8,373 nt of DNA from NCBI GenBank assembly GCA_025998295.1, contig BNVT01000050.1:1-8373 (forward strand). Direction: 5' to 3'. Position numbers and translations under genes: made by a program. The stretch's first letter is position 1. Each line of letters begins with the position of its first letter. The stretch is from Endomicrobiia bacterium. GTDB taxonomy: Bacteria; Elusimicrobiota; Endomicrobiia; Endomicrobiales; Endomicrobiaceae. Shown here in pieces: positions 1 through 6,377 of this stretch. Below the pieces are notes generated by a model. It was not told where the DNA came from, did no database searches, and saw only the letters and a list, made by a program, of their open reading frames with translations.

Positions 1-52
1 TTAACAAGTTGGCTGATTTTGTCGTTTTGACAAGTGTTTTGATGTTTTGCTC

Positions 53-61
53 TGATATAAT
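53..61 (+). promoter_or_regulatory. Extended -10 promoter
   Basis: A perfect TATAAT at 56-61 is preceded by TG at 53-54, the extended -10 arrangement. The hexamer at the ideal 17-base distance (AGTGTT) is a poor -35, and a perfect TTGACA at 27-32 lies 23 bases upstream, too far for normal sigma70 spacing. Extended -10 promoters can work without a good -35. The expected start of transcription is about 67-69, on top of an ATG at 68. In AT-rich DNA TATAAT arises often by chance. Confidence 0.4.
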
Positions 62-67
62 ACCTTT

Positions 68-220
68 ATGAGTGTTTATTTATTTTCATCTGTTATCTTG
101 TTTACTTATTTTAAACATGCTCTAATTAAAAGGCTCAAAAAAACTGTTTTGTGCGGATTTTTTTTAAAAAGCTTTAGAATATCTGACATATTACAGGTAA
201 GTCTGCACAAGGAAACCTAA
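68..220 (+). CDS. Possible 50-residue membrane-type small protein
   Basis: This is an open frame from ATG at 68 to TAA at 218-220. The product begins MSVYLFSSVILFTYF, a hydrophobic stretch of roughly residues 3-15. A basic segment follows (K16 to K25, with KRLKK), then a second short hydrophobic patch (VLCGFFL), as in a small single-pass membrane protein. No Shine-Dalgarno sequence precedes it. It sits directly behind a TATAAT, so any transcript from that promoter would be essentially leaderless. I recognise no family. Fifty codons can stay open by chance and AT-rich DNA yields hydrophobic translations, so this is only a candidate. Confidence 0.22.
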   Translation: MSVYLFSSVILFTYFKHALIKRLKKTVLCGFFLKSFRISDILQVSLHKET

Positions 221-229
221 TATTAGTCC

Positions 230-258
230 TTTAAGTAATTCACATACAAAGGTATAAT
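230..258 (+). promoter_or_regulatory. Weak candidate promoter upstream of the S41 gene
   Basis: TATAAT at 253-258 matches the -10 consensus exactly. TTTAAG at 230-235, 17 bases upstream, is a weak -35 (three of six bases match). It could drive the protease gene at 420 through a leader of about 150 bases that includes the repeated element at 328-396. There is no other support. Confidence 0.22.
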
Positions 259-327
259 AGAAAAATATTACGAAAACAAAAAATGAGAAGCATGAGAGGT
301 ATAAAATAGTCTAAAAGATATATAAAA

Positions 328-396
328 AGCGAAAAAGACCTTTTGGCTGCATTTTAACATGAGTTGCGGGTACTTTTGACCCTAAAAGTGATACTT
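328..396 (+). repeat. Leader repeat element, copy A
   Basis: This stretch of about 65 bases aligns with 3884-3947. Shared blocks, in order, are AGC, AAAA, GACCTTTTGG, CTG, TTTAACATG, GTTG, GTA, CTAAAA and ATACT, with a few small gaps. The copy ends 23 bases before the start codon of the S41 gene, so it lies in that gene's leader or promoter. A TTGACC at 376-381 inside it resembles a -35, but no good -10 follows at the right distance. It could be a leader, an operator or a remnant of a dispersed intergenic repeat. Confidence 0.5.
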
Positions 397-406
397 AAAT
401 ATTTAA

Positions 407-412
407 AAGAGG
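407..412 (+). promoter_or_regulatory. Ribosome binding site of the S41 gene
   Basis: AAGAGG lies seven bases before the ATG at 420. This supports the chosen start even though the frame opened there hits a stop after 17 codons. Confidence 0.6.
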
Positions 413-419
413 TCAAATA

Positions 420-1663
420 ATGAAATCGTTAAGAAGATTTGTTCTGTCATTTATCTTGTTTTTTTCAATGTAAATACATTTGCCAATGACAATAAAAGAG
501 ATAATGATCTTGCTTTGATGATAGATGTGCTGGATATAATAGAGCAGAATTATATTACAAAAACAAACCTTAAAGGTTTATTTATTGATTTTATTAAAGG
601 TATTTTTGATGCACGCAAGGATATTTATCTTGTTATATGGGAAAAAAGAGTATGAAGAATTGATTAATGTAATGAAGGATATTATATTGGGGTTGGTCTT
701 TGCACTGAGGTTAGAAATGATAGTTTGGTCGTAGTGACGCCCATACTGGCACTCCTGCAGATAGAGCAGGCATCCTTTCTGTAGACATAATTACTAAAAT
801 TGATGGAAAGTCTACTAAAGGTATGTCAAGTGACAAGGCAATTAATTTTCTAAGGGGAGAAGTTGGCAAAAGTGTTAAGCTTACTGTTGTAAGAAGTGGT
901 GTTGCAAACCCGATAGTCTTTAATATTGTAAGAGAAAAAATAGAATCTGGAACTATGTCATGTGAAATGCTGGATAATGGTATAGCACATATAAGCTTAC
1001 GATATTTAATAATCAGAGCGCAGGTAGTATTAAAAAACATTGACAAATTATCGTAAACAAGGGATGAAATATTTGATTTTGGATCTAAGAGACAACCCAG
1101 GAGGGCTTATAGATTCCGCGACTGCTATAATGAGTATGTTCATGAAAGGAGAAACACTTATTTTTTCTACAAAAGGAATAGCTAATGAATCTAAAAAAGA
1201 ATATTTTACATCCGGAAATGGCGAGTTTTCAGATTTACCGCTTATTGTTCTTGTAAACAAAGATTCTGCTTCGACTTCTGAAATACTAGCAGGGGCTGTC
1301 CAAGACCATAATAGGGGATTAATAATAGGGTGCAATACATTTGGAAAAGGATCTGTTATGAAGTATGTTCCTTTGCTAAACGGTGCGGCTTCAGAATGGA
1401 CAGTAGCATATTACTATCTCCCATCAGGTCGCCCAATAAATCGTTTTAGCGACAACAGCTTAAAAAATGGCATAACTCCTGATGTAGAAGTCAAGGGTGA
1501 AAGTGGACTTTGCGTGCAAGAACATCATGATAAAAATCAAAACGCTGCTTCTGTAAAAAATAAACATTGCAGATCTGAAGTTAGTGAAGAAAAGGAAGTG
1601 GAGGATATAGTTTTAAGTAAAGCAATAGAAATAATAAAAGAAAATAAAATGCTCAAAAGATAG
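420..1663 (+). pseudogene. Frameshifted S41 C-terminal processing peptidase (CtpA/Prc family)
   Basis: Read across frames, this is a full-length carboxyl-terminal processing protease of about 414 residues. Such enzymes are exported serine proteases that trim the C-terminal ends of periplasmic proteins. In order: a signal peptide (MKSLRRFVLSFILFF), a PDZ domain from about 690 to 950 with TGTPADRAGI and IITKIDGKS, and the peptidase core with ILDLRDNPGG. The active-site segment DSASTSEILAGAVQDH puts the nucleophile Ser at 1271-1273, and FGKGSV puts the Lys at 1346-1348. The usual Gln four residues after that Lys is Met (1358-1360). The segment 1040-1663 is one open frame. Upstream, six shifts are needed: near 459-465, 631, 680, 740-742, 1003-1007 and 1032-1037. 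Five look like loss of one base, mostly in short homopolymers; the one near 631 is a gained base or loss of two. It is either a recent pseudogene or a gene damaged by sequencing indels. Confidence 0.88.
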
Positions 1664-1675
1664 CGTCAAAAAAGA

Positions 1676-1733
1676 TAACACCTTCTACAATAATAAAATG
1701 ACAAAACAAAAAAAGATAGTTTAGAAGGCGTTA
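1676..1733. repeat. Inverted repeat after the S41 gene
   Basis: TAACACCTTCTA (1676-1687) pairs with TAGAAGGCGTTA (1722-1733) with one mismatch in 12, around a 34-base A-rich loop. It starts 12 bases after the S41 stop codon. No T-tract follows, so it is not a standard rho-independent terminator. It might protect the 3' end or be chance. Confidence 0.35.
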
Positions 1734-2186
1734 TAATTGATAAGGAAATATGTAACAGATAAAATGATTTGCTAGTAAGCAGTGCGACGCAAGCAGCAAA
1801 ACCTAAGAGCTGCAATTGCTCCTGCTTAGACTAGGTGCAACATGCTTTTAACTTCTTTTGTTATTTATGGGCTGTTATAATGCAAATACTACTGAATATA
1901 GCTTTTCTTGTACTTATAGCGTTATGAAGAGACTTGTATTTTATTTATGCTATGCTGTCCTTTTTTTTAAAGTGTTTTGATACCTTGTGCGCATTACTTT
2001 AAGGGTTTGGCACAGGCTTACTTGCGTGAAATAGTCTAACAATTGATGGGTTTTTAGTAGAACCAAATTTATATATCAAAAACCATAAAACATGTCAAAA
2101 ATAACAAAATCAGAAAATATCATATGAAAACGCCTAAATTTAATACACTAACCCATCAGAGACACGATACCATAAAAACGGTATAG
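1734..2186. other. Intergenic region without a supported gene
   Basis: No frame is open and convincing here. At 1924 an ATG begins MKRLVFYLCYAVLFFKVF and then stops; it looks like the start of a signal peptide, but no ribosome binding site precedes it. Around 1802-1830 CTAAGAGC and GCTC/CTTAG can fold into a small imperfect hairpin. A pair of inverted nonamers (2044 and 2150) is listed separately. Just after the Sel1 stop codon, ATACC/GGTAT forms a weak hairpin without a T-tract. Confidence 0.5.
2044..2158. repeat. Widely spaced inverted nonamers
   Basis: TGATGGGTT at 2044-2052 and AACCCATCA at 2150-2158 are exact inverted copies 97 bases apart, bounding an AT-rich non-coding segment of 115 bases. 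I see no matching target duplication next to them. A miniature element is possible, and so is chance. Confidence 0.25.
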
Positions 2187-3377
2187 CTACTTACTTTCAA
2201 GAATTTTCGTCAATGCCGTTTTGGCCTCAATATGTCCTTGCTCTGCTGCTTTTTCAAACCATTTAATTGCTTCTTTGTAATTTTGCTCTATTCCTGCACC
2301 TTCGTAATACATCACGCCCAAGTTATATTGAGCATCTGCGTCTCCCTGTTCTGCTGCTTTCTTATACCACTTGATTGCTTCTTTGTAATCTTGTTTTACC
2401 CCTCTTCCTTTATCATACACCACACCCAAGTTATATTGAGCCTTGGCATTTCTTTGTTCTGTTGCTTTTTCAAACCATTTAATTGCTTCTTTGCAATTTT
2501 GTTCTACTCCTTGCCCGTAGTAATATATCTCACCCAAACCATTTTGAGCATCTGCGTCTCCCTGTTCTGCTGCTTTTTTATACCACTTAATTGCTTCTTT
2601 GTAATCTTGTTTTGACCCTTCTCCGTTGGAATTCATCCAACCCAAGCAGCATTGAGCTTTTGAATCTCCTTGCTCTGCTGACTTTTTATACCAGTTGAAT
2701 GCTTCTTTGTAATCTTGTTTTACTCCTTCTCCATTGTAATACATCGCTCCCAAGCTATATTGAGCCTTGGCATGTCTTTGCTCTGCTGCTTTTTTATACC
2801 AGTTAATTGCTTCTTTATAATCTTGTTTTGATCCTTCCCCTTTGGAATACATCACACCCAAGCTGTATTGAGCCTTGGCATATCCTTGCTCTGCTGACTT
2901 TTTAGACCAGAGAAATGCTTTCTTATAATCTTGTGTTGTTCCATATCCTGTGTAACACATCACCCCCACATTATATTGAGCCTTGGCATGTCCTTGCTCT
3001 GCTGACTTTTTAAACCAGTTAAATGCTTGTTTATAATCTTGTGTTGTCCCTTCTCCTTTGGAATACATCGTACCCAAGCTATATTGAGCCTTGGCGTCTC
3101 CTTGTTCTGCTGACTTTTTAAACCAGTTAAACGCTTCTTTGTAATTTTGTTCTGCACCATTCCCGCCGTAACACATTGCACCCAAGTCGTATTGAGCCTT
3201 AGCGTCTCCCTGTTCTGCTGCTTTTCTGATTTGGTCAATTGTTTTTTCATCAATTTGTAATACATTATATTTTTTGGTATTAGATATACCCAAACAAATA
3301 TCCGTGCATATAAACATTGCAAGTATTGCTAATATACTTTTTGCTCTTTTGTGCTTGTCTAGGAACTTTGTTTCCAT
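2187..3377 (-). CDS. Exported Sel1-repeat (SLR) protein
   Basis: This is an intact gene for a 396-residue protein. The N-terminus (METKFLDKHKRAK, then a hydrophobic run ILAILAMFICTDICLG) looks like a Sec signal peptide; the cysteines do not form a proper lipobox. Residues 53-376 are nine consecutive 36-residue Sel1-like repeats with the pattern AAEQGDAKAQYNLGxMYYxGxG, then KQDYKEAxxWYKK. A last half repeat (AAEQGHIEAKTALTKILESK) follows. Such repeats fold as antiparallel helix pairs and form a protein-binding superhelix, and they are common in secreted or periplasmic proteins of host-associated bacteria. The partner cannot be told. Start choice: ATG at 3377 has AAGGAG ten bases upstream; a GTG at 3380 directly before it is seven bases away and equally possible. 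The gene stands alone, and both neighbours point the other way or are decayed. Confidence 0.93.
   Translation of the reverse strand: METKFLDKHKRAKSILAILAMFICTDICLGISNTKKYNVLQIDEKTIDQIRKAAEQGDAKAQYDLGAMCYGGNGAEQNYKEAFNWFKKSAEQGDAKAQYSLGTMYSKGEGTTQDYKQAFNWFKKSAEQGHAKAQYNVGVMCYTGYGTTQDYKKAFLWSKKSAEQGYAKAQYSLGVMYSKGEGSKQDYKEAINWYKKAAEQRHAKAQYSLGAMYYNGEGVKQDYKEAFNWYKKSAEQGDSKAQCCLGWMNSNGEGSKQDYKEAIKWYKKAAEQGDADAQNGLGEIYYYGQGVEQNCKEAIKWFEKATEQRNAKAQYNLGVVYDKGRGVKQDYKEAIKWYKKAAEQGDADAQYNLGVMYYEGAGIEQNYKEAIKWFEKAAEQGHIEAKTALTKILESK
2250..3221 (-). repeat. Tandem array of nine 108-bp units inside the Sel1 gene
   Basis: The coding sequence is built of nine exactly 108-base units (972 bases) with no indels between them. 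The last four units form two dimers of 216 bases. Units 6-7 and 8-9 share alternating features (KQDYKEAIKWYKK, then AAEQGDADAQ, then EQNxKEAIKWFEK), pointing to a two-unit duplication. Confidence 0.9.
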
Positions 3378-3387
3378 CACCCGTTTT

Positions 3388-3393
3388 CTCCTT
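3388..3393 (-). promoter_or_regulatory. Ribosome binding site of the Sel1 gene
   Basis: AAGGAG on the minus strand lies ten bases before ATG 3377 and seven before GTG 3380. It does not decide between the two starts. Confidence 0.75.
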
Positions 3394-3404
3394 GATATAA
3401 AAGA

Positions 3405-3433
3405 TTTATCTTGATTTTTTCTTTCTATGGCAA
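3405..3433 (-). promoter_or_regulatory. Candidate promoter of the Sel1 gene
   Basis: On the minus strand TTGCCA (3433-3428) and GATAAA (3410-3405) are separated by exactly 17 bases and lie just upstream of the ribosome binding site. Each hexamer matches four of six consensus bases. The leader would be only about 20-25 bases long. Confidence 0.35.
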
Positions 3434-3883
3434 CAATCTAGCATACAACAAATCATACATTCTTTTTAATGCCAACAGTATAGCATATCTGATGACTAAA
3501 TTATCAGGACGACGGACTAATTCATTAGACCTCATGCACAACTACCACGTAAAAGACAATAGAAGTAGTATGAGATAAGAAAGAAGGCAGTCAGGTCACG
3601 TGTAATGGTTTAAATCGATGGGAATAAAGAAAGGGACATTTGATAAGCCAAGGATACCAAAGAGGAAAGAAAGATAAAATAGGTGAGCAAAACAGATATA
3701 GGGCTTGTAGGATTAAAGACAAAACGCAAATAACACTCTAACCCAGAAGAATACCAAATAAACTACTCAAAGCTACAAAAGAAGATAAGAATTAAATAGT
3801 GAGAGTCTATCGGATGTTGTAGTTAAAAATGAAAAAGTATTTGTTAAAAGGTTTAAAACTGTCTCTAAAGACAGATAAGTAGT
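3434..3883. other. Purine-rich region without a gene
   Basis: No intact ORF is visible. From about 3540 to 3880 the plus strand is strikingly rich in A and G. One plus-strand frame through about 3585-3790 has only a few stops and is very basic and polar (it contains KEGSQVTCNGLNRWE and QRGKKDKIGEQNRYRACRI). I recognise no family in it. A perfect six-base-pair hairpin, CTGTCT-CTAA-AGACAG, lies at 3859-3874, just before the second leader repeat. It could be remains of a mobile element or old gene debris. Confidence 0.4.
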
Positions 3884-3947
3884 AGCAAAAGACCTTTTGG
3901 GCTGTGATTTAACATGGTTGTGAGTATTTAATTCTAAAATTTATACT
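3884..3947 (+). repeat. Leader repeat element, copy B
   Basis: This is the diverged second copy of the element at 328-396, in the same orientation. The longest exact block is GACCTTTTGG, followed by matches to TTTAACATG, GTTG and CTAAAA. It carries TATACT (3942-3947), a fair -10. Unlike copy A it is followed by no intact gene, only by a short ORF at 3948 (MLCRTIKFVKKSYKT) and eroded sequence. Confidence 0.5.
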
Positions 3948-4588
3948 ATGCTTTGCAGAACTATTAAATTTGTCAAAAAGTCATATAAAACCTAGTGGAA
4001 TTTTATAAAGTTGTACGTAATTGCATAAGAGGTACACGAAAGTTTCATATAAAATCATGTACAAGTTAAATAAAGTTGCAAAATTGCTATCTCCAATAAG
4101 GTATATAAGTCTTTGGTAAAGGGACGAATGATCATAAGGCGCAGGATTGGAACCAAAGACTAAAGAGAAACACAAGAAGATGCCAAGATAATGATGAAGC
4201 TTTTTGTAGGGCAGGCGAAATATAAAACTCAATTTAATGTAATTGCTCAGCGTCTGTACAAAAAGTGTAGTAAATGGTATGTAACTTCCGTATAAGTTAA
4301 TAGCTAGACAGTTAGCAGTTATCGACTGTTTGTAGACGTGCCAAGGACATATGTAACGAGAATAGCTAGAGCAACAATGCAAAGAGTTGAAGTTCTTTTA
4401 TATATGCAAGCACAGGTCTGCTAAGACGATTTTAAACTGTCCATTGAGTTATTCTGGTATGCAGGAGAACCTACATAACAGTTGGTAGTAAGAGAGCTTT
4501 GCACATTGGATAAAAGTATAATTTATATACGTTCTAGGGTTTTAAAACTTATACTCTCTCAAGCTAGTAGACAAAATGAATGCAAGAC
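3948..4588 (+). pseudogene. Probable eroded reading frame, identity unknown
   Basis: No intact gene is present. In one plus-strand frame (codons starting at positions divisible by 3, from about 4080) only five stops interrupt about 180 codons, fewer than expected in DNA this AT-rich. The surviving pieces look protein-like: KVYKSLVKGRMIIRRRIGTKD, KIMMKLFVGQAKYKTQF, VIAQRLYKKCSKWYVTSV, RTYVTRIARATMQRVEVLLY. It lies between a promoter-like repeat (copy B) and a good terminator on the same strand, as expected of a former transcription unit. I recognise no family; a transposase remnant is possible. A 133-codon minus-strand frame across 4382-3981 also exists, but its composition looks like an antisense shadow. 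Confidence 0.3.
4458..4477 (+). other. Hairpin with AGAA loop
   Basis: TATGCAGG (4458-4465) pairs with CCTACATA (4470-4477) with one mismatch around an AGAA loop. A GGAGAACC segment in such a loop resembles a conserved part of group II intron domain I, but no other intron part was found. Confidence 0.25.
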
Positions 4589-4613
4589 AAAAAGCGTCGT
4601 TTGGACGTTTTTT
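4589..4613 (+). terminator. Rho-independent terminator
   Basis: AAAAAGCGTC (4589-4598) pairs with GACGTTTTTT (4604-4613) over ten pairs including one G-T pair, around the loop GTTTG. The right arm ends in six T residues. This is a standard terminator for plus-strand transcription, yet no intact plus-strand gene lies upstream. It supports the idea that a transcription unit once, or still, ends here. Confidence 0.6.
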
Positions 4614-4730
4614 ATCAAGATAAAAAGTTACCCCTAAAGCAAAAGGTCTTTGGGAAAGCATAAGTCACAAACGCATATTTTAACTATGCCTCATAGTAAA
4701 AAAAACTAAACATTAACATGATGGTTAATT

Positions 4731-4739
4731 GGGGGGGGG
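4731..4739 (+). repeat. Nine-G homopolymer tract
   Basis: This is a run of nine G residues in otherwise AT-rich DNA, 13 bases into a short frame that starts at ATG 4718. Such tracts are prone to slippage. With nine G the ATG frame ends after 18 codons; with eight it would continue into the frame open to 5036. Confidence 0.85.
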
Positions 4740-5036
4740 TTGACAAGTTTGCATCTACTCCAAGAAGCAGTTAGCATAGTAGTAATAGTGAAGGTGGTAA
4801 TAAACCTGTCACCTCGCCAAGAGCAACATATGTTCATTAGCTTTGTACAATACCCTATTGGCAATTTGAAAGATCTCCTTCTATTTGTCAATCTGTGTCT
4901 AGAAAGATTGGAAGATATTGCCTCACGACTATTAAAAGGAGAATATTACCTGATAATTTCACATCGTAAGATCAAAATATTAGATAATTTTCCATTAATA
5001 TTGGCTGTAGGTATTATAAATCATAACATAAAATAA
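4740..5036 (+). CDS. Hypothetical ORF behind a poly-G tract
   Basis: This frame is open from 4722 to TAA at 5034-5036. The only in-frame starts are TTG at 4740 (98 residues) and ATG at 4830 (68 residues), neither with a clear ribosome binding site. The translation is leucine- and isoleucine-rich (LHLLQEAVSIVVIVKVVINL, then FVQYPIGNLKDLLLFVNL, LERLEDIASRLLKGEYYLII). I recognise no family. If the G tract lost one base, ATG at 4718 would head a 105-residue protein in this frame. It may be phase-variable, broken, or a chance ORF. A second frame on the same strand carries protein-like pieces too (SNSEGGNKPVTSPRATYVH), so the correct frame is unsure. Confidence 0.25.
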   Translation: MTSLHLLQEAVSIVVIVKVVINLSPRQEQHMFISFVQYPIGNLKDLLLFVNLCLERLEDIASRLLKGEYYLIISHRKIKILDNFPLILAVGIINHNIK

Positions 5037-5387
5037 TTGATGGTTAAATAGCGGCTTATGGCAGTTTTTTAGGAATTCGCTTTTTAAGTAGTTCATATGT
5101 ACATTCTATAGCATCTAAAAAAAATAATTCTAACGTGAAAATGTTGTAAAGGCAATTCAATGATTGACTTTACCTCAAATCTTGATTTTATCACTCTAAA
5201 CACTATTTAATAATGCGTACTTATAGGTCTCCATTTGCTATCTATTGCAAAATTGTATAATAGCTGGTCGTAAATATTGCATTTTATTTTTTATTTATTA
5301 CTGCCTTAAGTATTATGATGTAATGATAGTTGTATCAGACGACCTGATGTCTTTTGCAATGCAATATCCAATAAATAAGATTAGTGT
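5037..5387. other. Intergenic region, nothing recognised
   Basis: This is very AT-rich sequence with stops in all frames. A TATAAT occurs at about 5256 on the plus strand without a convincing -35 or a downstream gene. No repeat or RNA gene was seen. Confidence 0.5.
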
Positions 5388-5445
5388 ATGCATATCATTT
5401 TAGCTCTAAAACTCCCTCCATTTGTGGAGGGCGGCTGATATGCAT
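5388..5445. repeat. Nested inverted-repeat (three-way junction) element
   Basis: The outer arms ATGCATATCA (5388-5397) and TGATATGCAT (5436-5445) are perfect ten-base inverted copies. Between them lie a small palindrome, TTTTAG-CT-CTAAAA (5398-5411), and a perfect seven-pair hairpin, CCCTCCA-TTTG-TGGAGGG (5414-5431). Either strand could fold as a three-way junction. GATTAGT occurs on both sides (5379-5385 and 5454-5460), like a short flanking duplication. It could be a structured RNA, a small palindromic mobile element, or a terminator region. Confidence 0.6.
5408..5431 (-). terminator. Candidate minus-strand terminator
   Basis: Read on the minus strand, the stem CCCTCCA/TGGAGGG with loop CAAA is followed after two bases by TTTT (5411-5408). 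The T-tract is short, so termination would be modest. The site lies downstream of the DUF5675 gene and the decayed segment behind it, where a terminator is expected. Confidence 0.4.
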
Positions 5446-5459
5446 TCAAAAATGATTAG

Positions 5460-6377
5460 TTAGTTTCTTTGACTGATTAGCATAAATTGAGCTAGGCCAA
5501 CTGTTCCGGTATTGGATTCGTTTTCTACCGATATCCATACATGGATTAATGTTGGCGATACAATCTAGTGGCGTAAGTGGCATTTGAAGACTAATCTGAT
5601 GCGGTAAGTGGTCATTGATTTGGGTTATTGGTCACCGAGAACTTCATTGATCTCGCCCGAGTTACTTTTTGATTTTACTTCATTAATTCACAGTTAATTC
5701 ACGAGTTCTATCTTTGGATCAATTCATCATCAAAAGTCTTACTATGTCCCATACCCAACTTTGTTTTGATTTATTATTTGGGTTTAACCTAATATCAGCT
5801 GTTGTCATACCGTCTGCAACTGCTGAAAAATTGATTGAAATCGACACTACTACGTAATGATCATCCCGGCTTGGTGTTGGTTAATTTTTTTGGTCTAATA
5901 ACCTATTATCATCTGATTGTCTTTATCATTTGCTGGGTTTGGTTCTATAATTACATCTGGACTGACTGTCTCTATTTTAGCAGCTTTGTTTGGGGCAAAT
6001 TCTACTAAAGGCTCCCAATAGATGCTTAATGAATTATTATCATCCTTACTGCCTTTGCTTTTATATGTGTTTAGTATATAGCTATTTGCTTCTAGATCCA
6101 TTAAAGTAATCCTCGATATCATATGTGAAAAATGACCAAATACTTTTAAAGTTAATTGGGTGTTGTCATTTTGTCGGTGAGTTTCTCCTATTAACTTCTT
6201 TATTACTACTAAAACTGAAACCAGTCGCTTTTTCACCACTTAGTCACCTTTGACATTGCCTGTTGTAGACACTTTTTTATCGTTGTGCTTGAATTTTTAG
6301 TGTCATGCCCAGACACCATTTAATCCACCATCAACGATTACACTCAGTGGTGTGTAGGAACGTTCCAGATCTTCGTG
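5460..6377 (-). pseudogene. Decayed coding segment downstream of the DUF5675 gene
   Basis: Protein-like sequence continues on the minus strand over all three frames. Directly after the DUF5675 stop, and in the same frame, comes HEDLERSYTPLSVIVDGG, then stops at 6305, 6299 and 6242. That frame then stays open from 6239 to 5895, with pieces such as TLKVFGHFSHMISRITLMDLE and SIYWEPLVEFAPNKAAKIE. Another frame carries GEKATGFSFSSNKEVN over the start of that stretch (about 6237-6185). A third, open from 5880 to 5722, reads DDHYVVVSISINFSAVADGM and KSKQSWVWDIV. A last piece (5564-5463) reads VWISVENESNTGTVGLAQFM. The aromatic and beta-strand-like composition suggests a structural or surface protein of 250-300 residues. 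I recognise no family. Some pieces may be chance. Confidence 0.45.
5569..5618. repeat. Imperfect direct repeat
   Basis: TGGCGTAAGTGGCATTTGA (5569-5587) and TGCGGTAAGTGGTCATTGA (5600-5618) are 31 bases apart and share GTAAGTGG plus the flanking bases. They lie inside the decayed segment and may be a local duplication. Confidence 0.35.

Noticed and set aside
711..1335. Two minus-strand frames (1046-711 and 1335-1048) opposite the S41 gene.
   Set aside because: The plus strand carries clear PDZ and peptidase motifs here; the minus frames show no family features.
1782..1788. GTGCGAC, like the 5' end of a group II intron.
   Set aside because: There is no domain V, no reverse transcriptase frame and no consistent downstream structure. 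The GGAGAACC hairpin at 4458-4477 is far away and equally isolated.
2232..2615. A 127-codon plus-strand frame opposite the Sel1 gene.
   Set aside because: It is antisense to the repeats; its Cys/Phe-rich repetitive translation is what the complement of Sel1 repeats gives.
3528..3546. GACCTCATGCACAAC, which looks like an insertion-sequence end.
   Set aside because: No inverted partner and no transposase frame were found in the window.
4706..4891. A 61-codon minus-strand frame across the poly-G tract.
   Set aside because: It is short, with poly-Pro from the G run and no start signals or recognisable motif.
5402..5413. The reverse complement reads close to GTTTTAGAGCTA, the start of a type II-A CRISPR repeat.
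   Set aside because: Only one copy exists, with no spacers, no second repeat and no cas gene. The bases are explained by the small palindrome TTTTAG-CT-CTAAAA.
5388..5445. Hammerhead-type ribozyme, because of the three-way junction and a CTGAT.
   Set aside because: The conserved core (CUGANGA and GAAA at the junction) is absent on both strands.
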